64,000 bases of DNA from Arion vulgaris (GCA_020796225.1 CM036775.1:9470671-9534670); one strand, 5' to 3'. Counted from the first letter of the stretch, positions 33,301 to 41,530 are shown. A program made the numbers and translations. The notes: generated from the sequence alone by a model not told the origin.

Positions 33301-36300
33301 CATCTGATGATAACGATGACTGAATAGATGTGTGTAAAATACTCTAAGACTTTCACATTTGACCTTATGAAATCTATCTTTGTTTCAGTCAAAGTCATGA
33401 ACAGACAACTCATATCTATTGTGAACTTTGTGATTACTGTTCTTGCTGGTTTTGCTTTTGGATACAAGGGGGTAGAACTGGTTGTAGGAAAAGTTTTTGC
33501 TCTCGTAAGTAACTCATTTTTTAAACTAATAACTGTCATCATCATCATCATCAAGTAGCTTGTCCTGAGCAGAACTTTGTCACCATAACATTCCTTTGGA
33601 GTTTCTCTCTCTCATAGGCCAGATGTCCCGCCTCTGCAGCTGTCATGCTCAAACCATCAGTTACATCCTGAATCCATCTCTCCGTAGTCTTTCTCTTCTC
33701 CCCTTTTGCCGGGATGCCTTCTTCCATAATGCTCTGGGACGATTTCCGGTCGCCAACATGTCGTTTGTGAAAATTCCTAACGGATAAACTGTGCGCGATT
33801 TCTTGTGATTGCGGTGTGATTGACGCGGTTTCTGGCCACTATAAGCGGATAAAATGTGTTGATTAGTGTCAGTGTTTGTGTATGTATGGTCAGAGCAAAC
33901 GCCTGATCGTACATTGTGGCCTTGAGCGTGCCGACGCCGTATCGGAGAATAGCGTGACCTGTTATCGATAGGTAGCGCATCGCGTGGCGATGGACTAAGA
34001 GTGAGTCCAACCTGCTGCCTTGTAGGTTAATAAATTAAGGCTAAAGGTGGGCAGCCTGAGAGAAACGCCGCAGAAGACGGGTGCACAATGTGCAGCACAA
34101 TTCGTTTTACGACGACATCGACTGGTGGTGGCATAATGCTCTTCTCCATCCCTTCGTATCTTTTTATATATCCAAAATACTTAAATTTCCTCTTTCTTAT
34201 TTGTAGTATTAGCCAGGTTTCTTTGATTTTGAGTTCTTTCTGGATAGATCTATTTGTTCTCTTCTCTGTCCATGATATACTGACTCTTCTGTAACACTTA
34301 TATTCTCTCTCTCTTGCGATCCCGGCCTAGACTGATGAACCAACTTTTATCATGAATTTTACCGTGTTTTTAAGGGACTCGATTCCTCCGTATAGCTTCT
34401 CGCGAAGCTCTGTGTTTTGAGGCCAGGTTTCTTTTCTTATGCCTGCTATCAGTTGACAATCTTGCAGCACATGCTCTGCCGTCATATCCGCCTTTTGCAG
34501 GGGCACAGGCTAGTTGTGCCAATTTTAAATTTGTGAAACATGTGGGCGCGGAGCTTGTTGTGGCCGGTACGGAGGTGAAGTATGGCAACTTGTTAACTAC
34601 GAGACAGACCATAGTATCCATCGCTGTTGTTGTGCTGAGGATGGTCTTTTGTCCATTTGTCTCAATAGTGCCAGTCGATGGTTGTTCTGACTTCCTCATA
34701 ACTGATCTCGAGATCAGTCTGAGGTAGTTGCCCGCCTTCTTTATTCAAACTTATATTCACTTATACACTTATATTCAAAAGCACATATATGTTTTCTACT
34801 GCCTTGTTAAATGTCCATATTTCACACCTATACGTTGGCAATGAGAATATACATGCTCTTAGTTTTTTTGTTTTTTTCTTTCGTCCGCTTTCAACTCAGA
34901 CGAAGTTCCATCTCTGAAACTGATTTTTGCGTGAAAATCTGTTTTTCCAATTTCTTACAATGGCAGCAGCGTGCACATTGTAAATTACTTTACACTGGCA
35001 GCTGTGTGCTCAATGTACTCGTAATTAGTATTCCTCGCCATACAGGCAGATTTTCTCCGACTTCAGAGGTACTCACGTTATCGTCCTGAGTAAGACCAGG
35101 GACTCGAACAAATGCCGGACAGTAGGTTCGAACCCGAGCTATGAGGCGTCTCACAGCTAGCAGGCCGAGCTACTATCAACTACTCTAGGCAGCCCCCACA
35201 TGCTCTTAGTAATATCTGTCATTGCGGTTTATTAAACCGACGTCAGTACACTTTAGGCAGACCCATAGGTGCTCAGTCTCCCCCAACAGACGTAGAAGAT
35301 TATGCATACTGATGGTTCCCGTTGCTCGCTGGTTAAACACACTCCTCACTCTGTCCCTCAGGTATGCATTTCTACTTGTACAATGGGTAACTTCACACTC
35401 ATTAAATTGCTGGATCGATTCAACATCTATTTTAGTGTCTTCATCCAACAGACAGTCGCGAAGAGATCGTAGAACATCCCTCTTATCCATCTTCAACTCC
35501 CCAACAATCAATGTTGTTGATGCAAGCCTGTCTGCTCTCTCATTACTCCAAACACCTGCATGTCCAGAACAGTAGATCCACGGCACTTATTATTGCTATC
35601 ATGTTCCTCTTGTGCCATTATATTTTACATAAGGCCTGCAACCTCTCATACCATTCTCTGTTACATAGGGCCTGCAAGCAATTTCTCCATACTACTCTAT
35701 CCTGGAAAACTCGTTCAATCTGTTCAATGGAATTACGTCTGATATTTCTTGCCTCTCTCAGTAAAGTTTGTTTCATCTCTTGAATCCCTTGCCTCCCATT
35801 TCAATGCATGCTTTGGTATTCTTTGATCATTCCTTCTCAGAGTATGCCCACCATATCTCCATCTTCTCTTTCTTATAACAGTTGTTACTAGTGGTTGACC
35901 AGACATTCCTCAAATTTCATCATTTCTAATGAATTTAAGCAGTTAAGCGCCGGTCTGCCCAGCGTGTTCGTAGCGCGTTGGACTACCGGTGACTATCCCT
36001 CTGTGTGTGCGGGTTCGATTCCGCGGAATGGCAGAAAAGCCACAGATTCCCCAGATTTACGGTGTTCGTGGCACCGAACCGAAGGGTTACGATGTCCATG
36101 ACACCGAGTCAAAGAGCTGAAAAGCTCAAGTGCTTCTGGATCGGAAAAAAAAAAAAAAAGCAGTTAAGCAGCTGATAGAAGATAATGCAAGGGATGATGA
36201 TGATGTTGTATATACCGATGGGTCGGTTCAACGTGGTGAGAAAACCGATGGGGTTTCTTGGCTAATGCGCATGGTAGGGTTGTTGCAGAGCGAAGTGGGG

Positions 36301-39300
36301 CATACAGGACAACTACTTCTAGTTTGAGGATGGAGGTTGAGGCCATTACTGCTGCCCTCCATTGGATTTCTGGGACTTCATTTACTGGGGCAGTTGTTGT
36401 ATCTGACTCTCAGTCGATGCTTCACAAGATCCAGAAGGGCAGGTTTCGGTATGAGTGGATGTCGTCCATAGAAGTTTCTAACCTCCAGCGGCTTACGTGG
36501 ATATACTGTCCTGGGCATGCGGGTGTTTACGGTAATGAGAGAGCGGACAGGCTTGCATCAACAGCATCGATTGTTGGGGAGTTGAAGATGGATAAGGGGG
36601 ATATTCTTCGGTCTCTTCACGACTCTCTGTTGGATGAGGACACTAAAATCGATGTTGAATCGATCAAGCGATTTAAGCAGTTTGGAATTACCCGTTGTTC
36701 AAGTCGAACTGGATGCCTGAGAGGCAGAGTGAGAGGTGTGTTTAATCAGCGAGCCACAGGAACCATCAGTATGCATACTCTTCGATATCTGTTGGGGAGA
36801 CTGAGCACCTATGGGTTTGCCCGAGTGCAATGACGTCAGTTTAGTAACCAATAACCAATAATGAATTTGTCCCATTTTATGTTTATTATTTTTCGCAGAC
36901 ATCTATTTTCAAATGCTTTTAACTTACTTTCTATACCTTTAGTCATTTTCCAACTCCCGCTGGCATATTTTAGGATTGATACAACATTGAAAATTCATAA
37001 ACAAGTTTTAAAACTATATAATGTGCAGTTTCATATTTTATTTCGACTTTTAAAAACTGATTTATGCCGCTGATAGCGAAGTCGATAACATGCTTATTCT
37101 GAAATGGCGGACAGCTAGTCGTGAGTGATCTTATGAAGTAATGCCTGAGCCGCTGCTGTGTTTTGCAGTAACACCTGCTTCCTTCAACACAAATTTTAGG
37201 ACATTGGTGTTGTGTTGGCACTCTGGCAGTTGCCTTATGGATTTAGTGTGCGTGCAAGCTGCTGGTTTGTGTTGGGACGTATATTTGCTTCATGAGTTTA
37301 TATGAGACAATTATAAGCATTTTGAGTGGTGTTCGTTGGCACAGGAACGGAACAATTATGGGTCAGCCTGTTGCAGTGAAGTAGGTCAGGGGCCCACTAG
37401 GGAAGCAAAGAATAGTACCATTGCGACCTACAAGGCAGGTCGTAAGAGGCAGCTAATTTTTTTACATAGGGAAGCTATCCTAGTAAATAAAAAGCCTCAC
37501 ATAAATCGGATGTGCTGGCCTACTTGTAGGCGTATAACTGGCACAAAGTACAATCGCTCTTAGGCTTGAATCACATACAAACCACAAAGAATGGTTAACA
37601 AGTGGTTGATATGGAGCGTTTGAAGAAGAAGGGAAATAGGAACCGTAACTATGATTATCCTTGAGAGTCAATGATAGCGTAGTTGTTAGTGCACTCACCT
37701 TTTAGTATCAAATTCCACAATGGGAGTGGGATTTTTTCAACAGTAACAGTTCTCAGATCGACCAAGCTTCAAATGTGCCTCAGAGACATATTAGGGAGAA
37801 AAGACAGCCGGTGTGATGTTGACTACAACATTTGTTGGTGGTTAAAGAAAATTTGTGAATGTTTATGTACAATAGAGGGACTGAGATGGTGTGATAAGAT
37901 AATGAACGAGGAACTAAGAGAAAGAACTAAGCAGATACTAGTGGAGAAAGAGACGCTGGCGATGGATAGGACACACATTGAGAAGACCGACCGCAAGCAT
38001 TGCAAGACAGGCATTGTTTTGAAACCCGCAGGGAAGGCCTAGAAATACCTGGAGACTGATATTAAAAGGATAGGCAAGACGTGGAAAGAATTGGAAGGGA
38101 TGACAAGAGAGAGGAAGGGCTAGAATAAGTTTGTTGAAGACCTGTGCTCCATTGGGAGTTAAAAGGGGAAGAAAGAAAATACAGGCCTAACACTGTAATC
38201 CCCAATATACCACATGGCATATAAACAAGTTCTTTTCTTTGACCAGCATTATCAAATGATAGAAGAAAACTAGTCACAGAAGAGATGAAGTGTCTACATA
38301 GAATGCTGTAACTAATTGGTGCGATGTGCAGTGTTGATGATCTGATGACTAATCTAGTCATGGCAGAGATGAAGTGTCTACATAGAATGCTGGGACTAAT
38401 TGGTTTGATGTGCAGTATTGATGATCTGACGACTAAGCTAGTCATGGCAGAGATGAAGTGTCTACACAGAATGCTGGGACTAATTGGTTCGATGTGCAGT
38501 GTTGATGATCTGACGACTAAGCTAGTCGTGACAGAGATGAAGTGTCTACTCAGAATGCTGGGACTAATTGGTTCGATGTGCACTGTTGATAATCTGATGA
38601 CTAAGCTAGTCATGGCAGAGATGAAGTGTCTACACAGAATGCTGGGACTAATTGGTTCGATGTGCAGTGTTGATGATCTGACGACTAAGCTAGTCATGGC
38701 AGAGATGAAGTGTCTACACAGAATGCTGGGACTAATTGGTTCGATGTACAGTGTTGATGATCTGAAGACTAAGCTAGTCATGGCAGAGATGAAGTGTCTA
38801 CATAGAATGCTGGGACTAATTGGTTCTATGTGCAGTGTTGATGATCTGACGACTAAGCTAGTCATGGCAGAGATGAAGTGTCTACGCAGAATGCTTGGAC
38901 TAATTGGTTCGATGTGCGGTGTTGATGATCTGACAACTAAGCTAGTCATGGCAGAGATGAAGTGTCTACACAGAATGCTGGGACTAATTGGTTCAATGTG
39001 CAGTATTGATGATCTGACGACTAAGCTAGTCATGGCAGAGATGAAGTGTCTACGCAGAATGCTTGGACTAATTGGTTCGATGTGCGGTATTGATGATCTG
39101 ACGACTAAGCTAGTCATGGCAGAGATGAAGTGTCTACACAGAATGCTGGGACTAATTGGTTCGATGTGCAGTGTTGATGATCTGAAGACTAAGCTAGTCA
39201 TGGCAGAGATGAAGTGTCTACATAGAATGCTGGGACTAATTGGTTCTATGTGCAGTGTTGATGATCTGACGACTAAGCTAGTCGTGGCAGAGATGAAGTG

Positions 39301-41246
39301 TCTACACAGAATGCTGGGACTAATTGGTTCGATGTACAGTGTTGATGATCTGAAGACTAAGCTAGTCATGGCAGAGATGAAGTGTCTACATAGAATGCTG
39401 GGACTAATTGGTTCTATGTGCAGTGTTGATGATCTGACGACTAAGCTAGTCATGGCAGAGATGAAGTGTCTACGCAGAATGCTTGGACTAATTGGTTCGA
39501 TGTGCGGTGTTGATGATCTGACGACTAAGCTAGTCATGGCAGAGATGAAGTGTCTACATAGAATGCTGGGACTAATTGGTTCTATGTGCAGTGTTGATGA
39601 TCTGACGACTAAGCTAGTCATGGCAGAGATGAAGTGTCTACGCAGAATGCTTGGACTAATTGGTTCGATGTGCGGTGTTGATGATCTGACAACTAAGCTA
39701 GTCATGGCAGAGATGAAGTGTCTACACAGAATGCTGGGACTAATTGGTTCAATGTGCAGTATTGATGATCTGACGACTAAGCTAGTCATGGCAGAGATGA
39801 AGTGTCTACGCAGAATGCTTGGACTAATTGGTTCGATGTGCAGTATTGATGATCTGACGACTAAGCTAGTCATGGCAGAGATGAAGTGTCTACACAGAAT
39901 GCTGGGACTAATTGGTTCGATGTGCAGTGTTGATGATCTGAAGACTAAGCTAGTCATGGCAGAGATGAAGTGTCTACATAGAATGCTGGGACTAATTGGT
40001 TCTATGTGCAGTGTTGATGATCTGACGACTAAGCTAGTCATGGCAGAGATGAAGTGTCTACGCAGAATGCTTGGACTAATTGGTTCTATGTGCAGTGTTG
40101 ATGATCTGACGACTAAGCTAGTCATGGCAGAGATGAAGTGTCTACGCAGAATGCTTGGACTAATTGGTTCGATGTGCGGTGTTGATGATCTGACGACTAA
40201 GCTAGTCATGGCAGAGATGAAGTGTCTACACAGAATGCTGGGACTAATTGGTTCGATGTGCAGTGTTGATGATCTGAAGACTAAGCTAGTCATGGCAGAG
40301 ATGAAATGTCTACATAGAATGCTGGGACTAATTGGTTCTATGTGCAGTGTTGATGATCTGATGACTAAGCTAGTCATGGCAGAGATGAAGTGTCTACGCA
40401 GAATGCTTGGACTAATTGGTTCGATGTGCAGTATTGATGATCTGACGACTAAGCTAGTCGTGGCAGAGATGAAGTGTCTACACAGAATGCTGGGACTAAT
40501 TGGTTCGATGTACAGTGTTGATGATCTGAAGACTAAGCTAGTCATGGCAGAGATGAAGTGTCTACATAGAATGCTGGGACTAATTGGTTCTATGTGCAGT
40601 GTTGATGATCTGACGACTAAGCTAGTCATGGCAGAGATGAAGTGTCTACGCAGAATGCTTGGACTAATTGGTTCGATGTGCGGTGTTGATGATCTGACGA
40701 CTAAGCTAGTCATGGCAGAGATGAAGTGTCTACACAGAATGCTGGGACTAATTGGTTCAATGTGCAGTATTGATGATCTGACGACTAAGCTAGTCATGGC
40801 AGAGATGAAGTGTCTACACAGAATGCTGGGACTAATTGGTTCGATGTGCAGTATTGATGATCTGACGACTAAGCTAGTCATGGCAGAGATGAAGTGTCTA
40901 CATAGAATTCTGGGACTAATTGGTTCGATGTGCAGTGTTGATGATCTGACGACTAAGCTAGTCATGGCAGAGATGAAGTGTCTACGCAGAATGCTTGGAC
41001 TAATTGGTTCGATGTGCAGTATTGATGATCTGACGACTAAGCTAGTCATGGCAGAGATGAAGTGTCTACATAGAATGCTGTGACTAATTGGTTCGATGTG
41101 CAGTGTTGATGATCTGACGACTAAACTAAACAAACAAAACTAACAGTATTTTTCTACTTTTATTTCAGCAAATGATGTCTGGACTGATCCTGGGAACTAT
41201 CATATTTTTTGTGGATTTATACTTTATGCTGCGATATGGTTTCTGA
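24100..41246 (+). CDS. TMEM199: TMEM199 (Vma12-like V-ATPase assembly factor), six exons
   Basis: Coding exons are 24100-24304, 25098-25171, 28499-28588, 32899-32929, 33389-33504 and 41169-41246, joining to 594 bases (197 codons plus stop); the human protein is about 208 residues. All introns are GT-AG and phases close (1, 0, 0, 1, 0). Exon 3 carries the family signature, an acidic, basic and Gln-rich helix containing NKEYKRMTRNL (residues about 112-122), very close to vertebrate TMEM199. Two hydrophobic segments follow, about residues 141-159 and 174-193, as expected for the Vma12 domain. From the family: an ER to Golgi membrane protein that helps assemble the V0 sector of the proton pump, working with CCDC115. 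Introns total about 16.5 kb and are mostly transposons. The start has a good Kozak context (AAAATGG). Identification is from recalled family sequence, not a search. Confidence 0.9.
24414..24545 (+). mobile_element. SINE-E head in TMEM199 intron 1
   Basis: GATAGCGTAGTAGTTAGAGC and box B-like GGATCAAATTCC give a tRNA-like head. Relatives at 37668 and 57543. Confidence 0.65.
24700..25040 (+). mobile_element. SINE-F scrap and SINE-B
   Basis: 24700-24805 is a minus-strand SINE-F 3-prime part; 24806-25040 is a plus-strand SINE-B ending GTGTTCGAAGAAGAAGAAGG, 57 bp before exon 2. Confidence 0.78.
25098..25171 (+). CDS. TMEM199: TMEM199 exon 2
   Basis: Acceptor is TTTTTTTAATTGAAG and donor is GTAAGT. 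It completes a split Gly codon and encodes HKDSLHEIVKDAFFVP through LPPR (residues 69-93), matching the family pattern of a Leu-His-Glu helix followed by a Pro-Pro-Arg turn. It is too short to stand out as an open frame and was found by protein pattern. Confidence 0.9.
25306..25816 (+). mobile_element. SINE-L, complete
   Basis: 12-bp duplication ATTCCGTATAAT (25294-25305, 25817-25828). Head CGCCCGAGTGGTTACCGGGC; 3-prime part encodes the LINE ORF2 end with [26 protein letters not shown] scrap lies at 25203-25245. Confidence 0.88.
26200..26380 (+). mobile_element. Penelope-like repeat fragment (tentative)
   Basis: TGCTTGATAAAGGCCTTTTG, then TAAAACTACAGTACTTTG and GTTTTACTGCAGTCTTCCCT. Related copies at 12321-12360, 28011-28145 and 53490-53620. 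The first segment resembles the hammerhead-like motif of Penelope-like terminal repeats, degenerate. Confidence 0.4.
26684..26945 (-). mobile_element. SINE-B
   Basis: TCTTCTTCTTCGAACGCTCC to GCCCGGCAACACATGG; complete. Confidence 0.85.
26960..27514 (+). mobile_element. Unclassified repeat U1, 555 bp
   Basis: 14-bp duplication TGTCTTGTCTTCAA (26946-26959, 27515-27528). Has two ATGGCGG words (26976 and 27178 regions) and ends with GTTGGCACAGGAACGGAGCA and a short open start MGCPVAVK. A diverged relative covers 37076-37384. Orientation is assumed. Confidence 0.6.
27575..27838. repeat. 25-bp minisatellite
   Basis: About 10 units of GGGAATGTTTGTATGACGAG plus TAAGC; one longer unit near 27617. 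Confidence 0.95.
27850..28468 (-). mobile_element. RTE-like LINE upstream of TMEM199 exon 3
   Basis: Minus-strand copy; 28160-28468 is the complement of 28824-29130 at high identity (GGTCTCTTCTTGATACTCCC, GACACTTCGTCTCTGTTGTG). The foldback at 28011-28112 interrupts it. Its edge is 30 bp from exon 3. Confidence 0.85.
28011..28112. repeat. Foldback, 40-bp arms
   Basis: Arms 28011-28050 and 28073-28112 are complementary with one mismatch, separated by 22 bp. The arm sequence is also found at 26265-26290 and 53520-53545. Confidence 0.9.
28499..28588 (+). CDS. TMEM199: TMEM199 exon 3
   Basis: Acceptor is TAACTGTTTTACAG and donor is GTAGGA. Thirty codons (residues 94-123) begin NQELENRIQQLKIQQENKEY. 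This is the most conserved stretch of the gene and the main basis for the identification. It sits between two LINE copies in opposite orientation and is followed by a 43-bp repeat that resembles 3-prime splice sites. Confidence 0.93.
28592..28737 (+). repeat. 43-bp repeat of splice-acceptor-like units
   Basis: Three units of GATGATTGTTTTGTTTGTTT plus CAGGAGTTTAACTGTG right after the exon 3 donor. Two further units lie at 29298-29390, so the LINE at 28738 landed inside the array. Confidence 0.88.
28738..29297 (+). mobile_element. RTE-like LINE downstream of TMEM199 exon 3
   Basis: Reads [20 protein letters not shown] in frame, with the same region as 6186-6620; the 3-prime end is CTGACGCTGTGAGGCATACA with GAAAGAAA tail. 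Confidence 0.86.
29520..29685 (-). mobile_element. SINE-H fragment
   Basis: Shares ACCATACAGGC and TTCTCCGACTTCAGAGGT with complete SINE-H but lacks the tRNA-like head. Confidence 0.6.
29712..30045 (-). mobile_element. SINE-C
   Basis: Tail TCTCTCTCTCGATCACCGCC and complete head to GGGCCCGGTAACCACT. 30046-30265 holds nothing recognised. Confidence 0.85.
30270..30425 (+). mobile_element. RNase H LINE fragment
   Basis: Matches 18985-19120 (ATCAGGCTGATGTTTTGATT; CCAAGTCAAGTGTGGTGTAA). Confidence 0.65.
30430..31390 (-). mobile_element. RTE-like LINE ORF2, reverse transcriptase to 3-prime end
   Basis: Minus strand reads LEDLDFADDIALLSRNNQDM, GLQISYEKTNIMK, KITEQFTYLGSNFDCTG, a break, then KAFKSLNKIW-type and NRCLRKIMNIKWSEF, KRRWRYVWHTLRRND and [10 protein letters not shown]. 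It is the longest LINE copy here. The 3-prime UTR has an imperfect (TAA)n tail near 30430. Confidence 0.9.
31529..31621 (+). other. Small open frame, 30 codons, unknown
   Basis: Strong start context (AAAATGG) and a product beginning MAFDDKSHAKAYHPSLYMGA that I do not recognise and that matches no repeat family here. About 45-60 bp upstream are TTGGCGCC (31469-31476) and TTTGGCGAG (31480-31488), E2F-like. May be a small gene, first exon or chance. Confidence 0.2.
31640..32261. other. No recognised feature
   Basis: Unique-looking intronic sequence; no repeats or exons recognised. Confidence 0.45.
32262..32530 (+). mobile_element. SINE-B
   Basis: Complete: GTGTGGTGCCGGGACCCGTA to GAGCGTTCAAGAAAAAAGAA. 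Confidence 0.86.
32635..32810 (+). mobile_element. RNase H LINE 3-prime end
   Basis: GCCAAAGAAGAATAGTAAAC and the RSEHL-like tail to GATCTGCCGACTATTCTG; parallels 19125-19270. Confidence 0.72.
32899..32929 (+). CDS. TMEM199: TMEM199 exon 4 (31-bp microexon)
   Basis: Acceptor is TTTCTCGCTGCAG and donor is GTAAGT. It encodes TKTKFSFKEE (residues 124-133) and leaves one base for the next exon. The phase is required to join exons 3 and 5 in frame. The peptide itself is poorly conserved, so support comes from the splice sites, the phase and the expected linker length before the first membrane helix. Confidence 0.8.
32990..33310 (+). mobile_element. SINE-B 3-prime part and LINE piece in TMEM199 intron 4
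   Basis: 32990-33145 SINE-B lacking its head; 33150-33310 is an RTE-like LINE 3-prime end closely matching 49905-50090 (AGAGCATCAACGTCTGAG). Confidence 0.75.
33389..33504 (+). CDS. TMEM199: TMEM199 exon 5 (first membrane helix)
   Basis: Acceptor is TCTTTGTTTCAG and donor is GTAAGT. Residues 134-172 include the hydrophobic run ISIVNFVITVLAGFAFGY, matching transmembrane helix 1 of the Vma12 family. The 7.7-kb intron that follows holds the 84-bp satellite. Confidence 0.9.
33540..34305 (-). mobile_element. RTE-like LINE interrupted by U2
   Basis: (ATC)n tail at 33538, TAGCTTGTCCTGAGC onward; resumes after U2 at 34132. Complement matches 48060-48400. Confidence 0.78.
33736..34131 (+). mobile_element. 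Unclassified repeat U2, 396 bp
   Basis: 11-bp duplication CATAATGCTCT (33725-33735, 34132-34142). Starts GGGACGATTTCCGG and ends ACTGGTGGTGG. More GC-rich than its surroundings, with no similarity to other families here and no open frame of note. Confidence 0.7.
34306..34764 (-). mobile_element. LINE ORF2 3-prime end with (GA)n tail
   Basis: 12-bp duplication ACACTTATATTC (34294-34305, 34765-34776). Minus strand reads AEHVLQDCQLIAG-like and ETWPQNTELREKLYGGIESL, then KNTVKFMIKVG and stop, followed by a 3-prime UTR ending in GATCGCAAGAGAGAGAG. The same ending is found in SINE-C. Confidence 0.8.
34863..35197 (-). mobile_element. SINE-H, complete
   Basis: 12-bp duplication ACATGCTCTTAG (34851-34862, 35198-35209). 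Over 95 percent like the copy at 19801-20136 by eye. Confidence 0.9.
35206..35590 (-). mobile_element. RNase H LINE fragment
   Basis: Reads PWIYCSGHAGVWSNERADRL, then GELKMDKRDVLRSLRDCLLD and the tail RGTISMHNLLRL-type block with EHLWVCLKC. Open for 126 codons. Matches the plus-strand copy at 36480-36840. Confidence 0.85.
35591..35945 (-). mobile_element. RTE-like LINE 3-prime end
   Basis: Same family as 30430-31390 (ATAGGGCCTGCAAGCAATTT; CTTATAACAGTTGTTACTAG). Confidence 0.78.
35949..36157 (+). mobile_element. SINE-D
   Basis: 12-bp duplication AAGCAGTTAAGC (35937-35948, 36158-36169); A tail of about 16. Confidence 0.9.
36170..36850 (+). mobile_element. RNase H LINE, nearly complete RNase H domain
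   Basis: Contains all four acidic positions: VVYTDGSVQ (Asp), SLRMEVEAITAAL (Glu), VVVSDSQSML (Asp) and NERADRLAS (Asp), plus the PGHAGV loop. A frameshift near 36250 separates the first Asp from the rest. After the domain come GELKMDKGDILRSLHDSLLD and the C-terminal block ending STYGFARVQ, where a shift has lost the usual Cys pair. Confidence 0.87.
36851..37075 (-). mobile_element. RTE-like LINE fragment
   Basis: Matches 30765-30965 (TTTCGCAGACATCTATTTTC; TAGTCATTTTCCAACTC). Confidence 0.75.
37076..37384 (+). mobile_element. U1, diverged copy
   Basis: Shares AAATGGCGGACA and GTTGGCACAGGAACGGAACA with 26960-27514 and stops at the same CAGTGAAG, then runs into SINE-B. Confidence 0.55.
37385..37640 (+). 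mobile_element. SINE-B
   Basis: GCAAAGAATAGTACCATTGC to GTTTGAAGAAGAAG, complete. Confidence 0.85.
37668..38235 (+). mobile_element. SINE-E split by an RTE-like LINE
   Basis: SINE-E head 37668-37740 (GATAGCGTAGTTGTTAGTGC), some body to about 37835, and 3-prime end 38170-38235 (TACAGGCCTAACACTGTAAT). Between lies a LINE 3-prime piece with GKTWKELEGMTRERKG and NKFVEDLCSIGS. Confidence 0.68.
38236..41133. repeat. 84-bp satellite, about 33 units, in TMEM199 intron 5
   Basis: Unit: ACTAATTGGTTCGATGTGCA plus GTGTTGATGATCTGACGACT plus AAGCTAGTCATGGCAGAGAT plus GAAGTGTCTACACAGAATGC plus TGGG. As 84 is a multiple of three and no frame stop falls in several frames, both strands stay open for 2.7-3.1 kb; these are not genes. 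Units differ at few sites (GTGC/GTAC, AGT/GGT, ACGACT/AAGACT, CACAGA/CATAGA/CGCAGA). The left edge is RTE-like LINE sequence (38250-38310), the right edge RNase H LINE terminus (GACTAAACTAAAC). Confidence 0.96.
41169..41246 (+). CDS. TMEM199: TMEM199 exon 6 (second membrane helix and stop)
   Basis: Acceptor is TTTTATTTCAG. Encodes residues 173-197 and TGA. GLILGTIIFFVDLYFMLRYG is transmembrane helix 2 and the short C-tail. The exon lies only about 35 bp downstream of the end of the 84-bp satellite. Confidence 0.9.
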   Translation, partial: QMMSGLILGTIIFFVDLYFMLRYGF

Positions 41247-41530
41247 GAATATCATACTAAGAAATATCATCTTTCTAACATTAACCCGTTTTTGATAACT
41301 ATCTGACTTAAGACATTTTGACTTCCACCTGGTTTGATGTCAGGGGGTATTATCAAGTTTTGTGTATGAATGTGAGAGATGGACAATAAAGAAAGATAAT
41401 GGAGAGAAGCAGAAGAATGTAAGCGTTTGTGACGGATGTTGTGATTGTCTTTTGAAGCAAATAAATTAAACAAATTTGTTAGGAATAAAATAACTACGAT
41501 CGTAAGACAACAGGAAACACATCTGGCCTT
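41247..41530 (+). promoter_or_regulatory. TMEM199 3-prime UTR and poly(A) signal in LINE-derived sequence
   Basis: AATAAA at 41385-41390, 139 bp past the stop, is followed by a GT-rich stretch near 41420-41455, a standard cleavage arrangement. From about 41355 the sequence reads, with breaks, as an RTE-like LINE ORF2 piece (a WTIKKDNGEK-like segment then NKFVRNKITTIVRQQE). The signal therefore appears to lie in transposon sequence. Confidence 0.5.

Noticed and set aside
33328..33558. Exon 5 region of TMEM199 as an independent 76-codon gene
   Set aside because: Its central part is real exon 5, but the ends run through the acceptor and the donor into intron sequence; splice phases with exons 4 and 6 explain it better.
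36258..36833. Host ribonuclease H gene
   Set aside because: The 191-codon open frame starts after a frameshift, lacks the first catalytic Asp in frame, and continues into the C-terminal block shared by the LINE copies at 9685, 18905, 35206 and 60130.
38062..41133. Open frames of 919 codons (plus) and 1023 codons (minus) as giant repeat proteins
   Set aside because: Both are the same 84-bp array read on opposite strands. The unit is a multiple of three without stops in several frames, lies in an intron, and derives from LINE sequence. No codon bias or start context supports translation.
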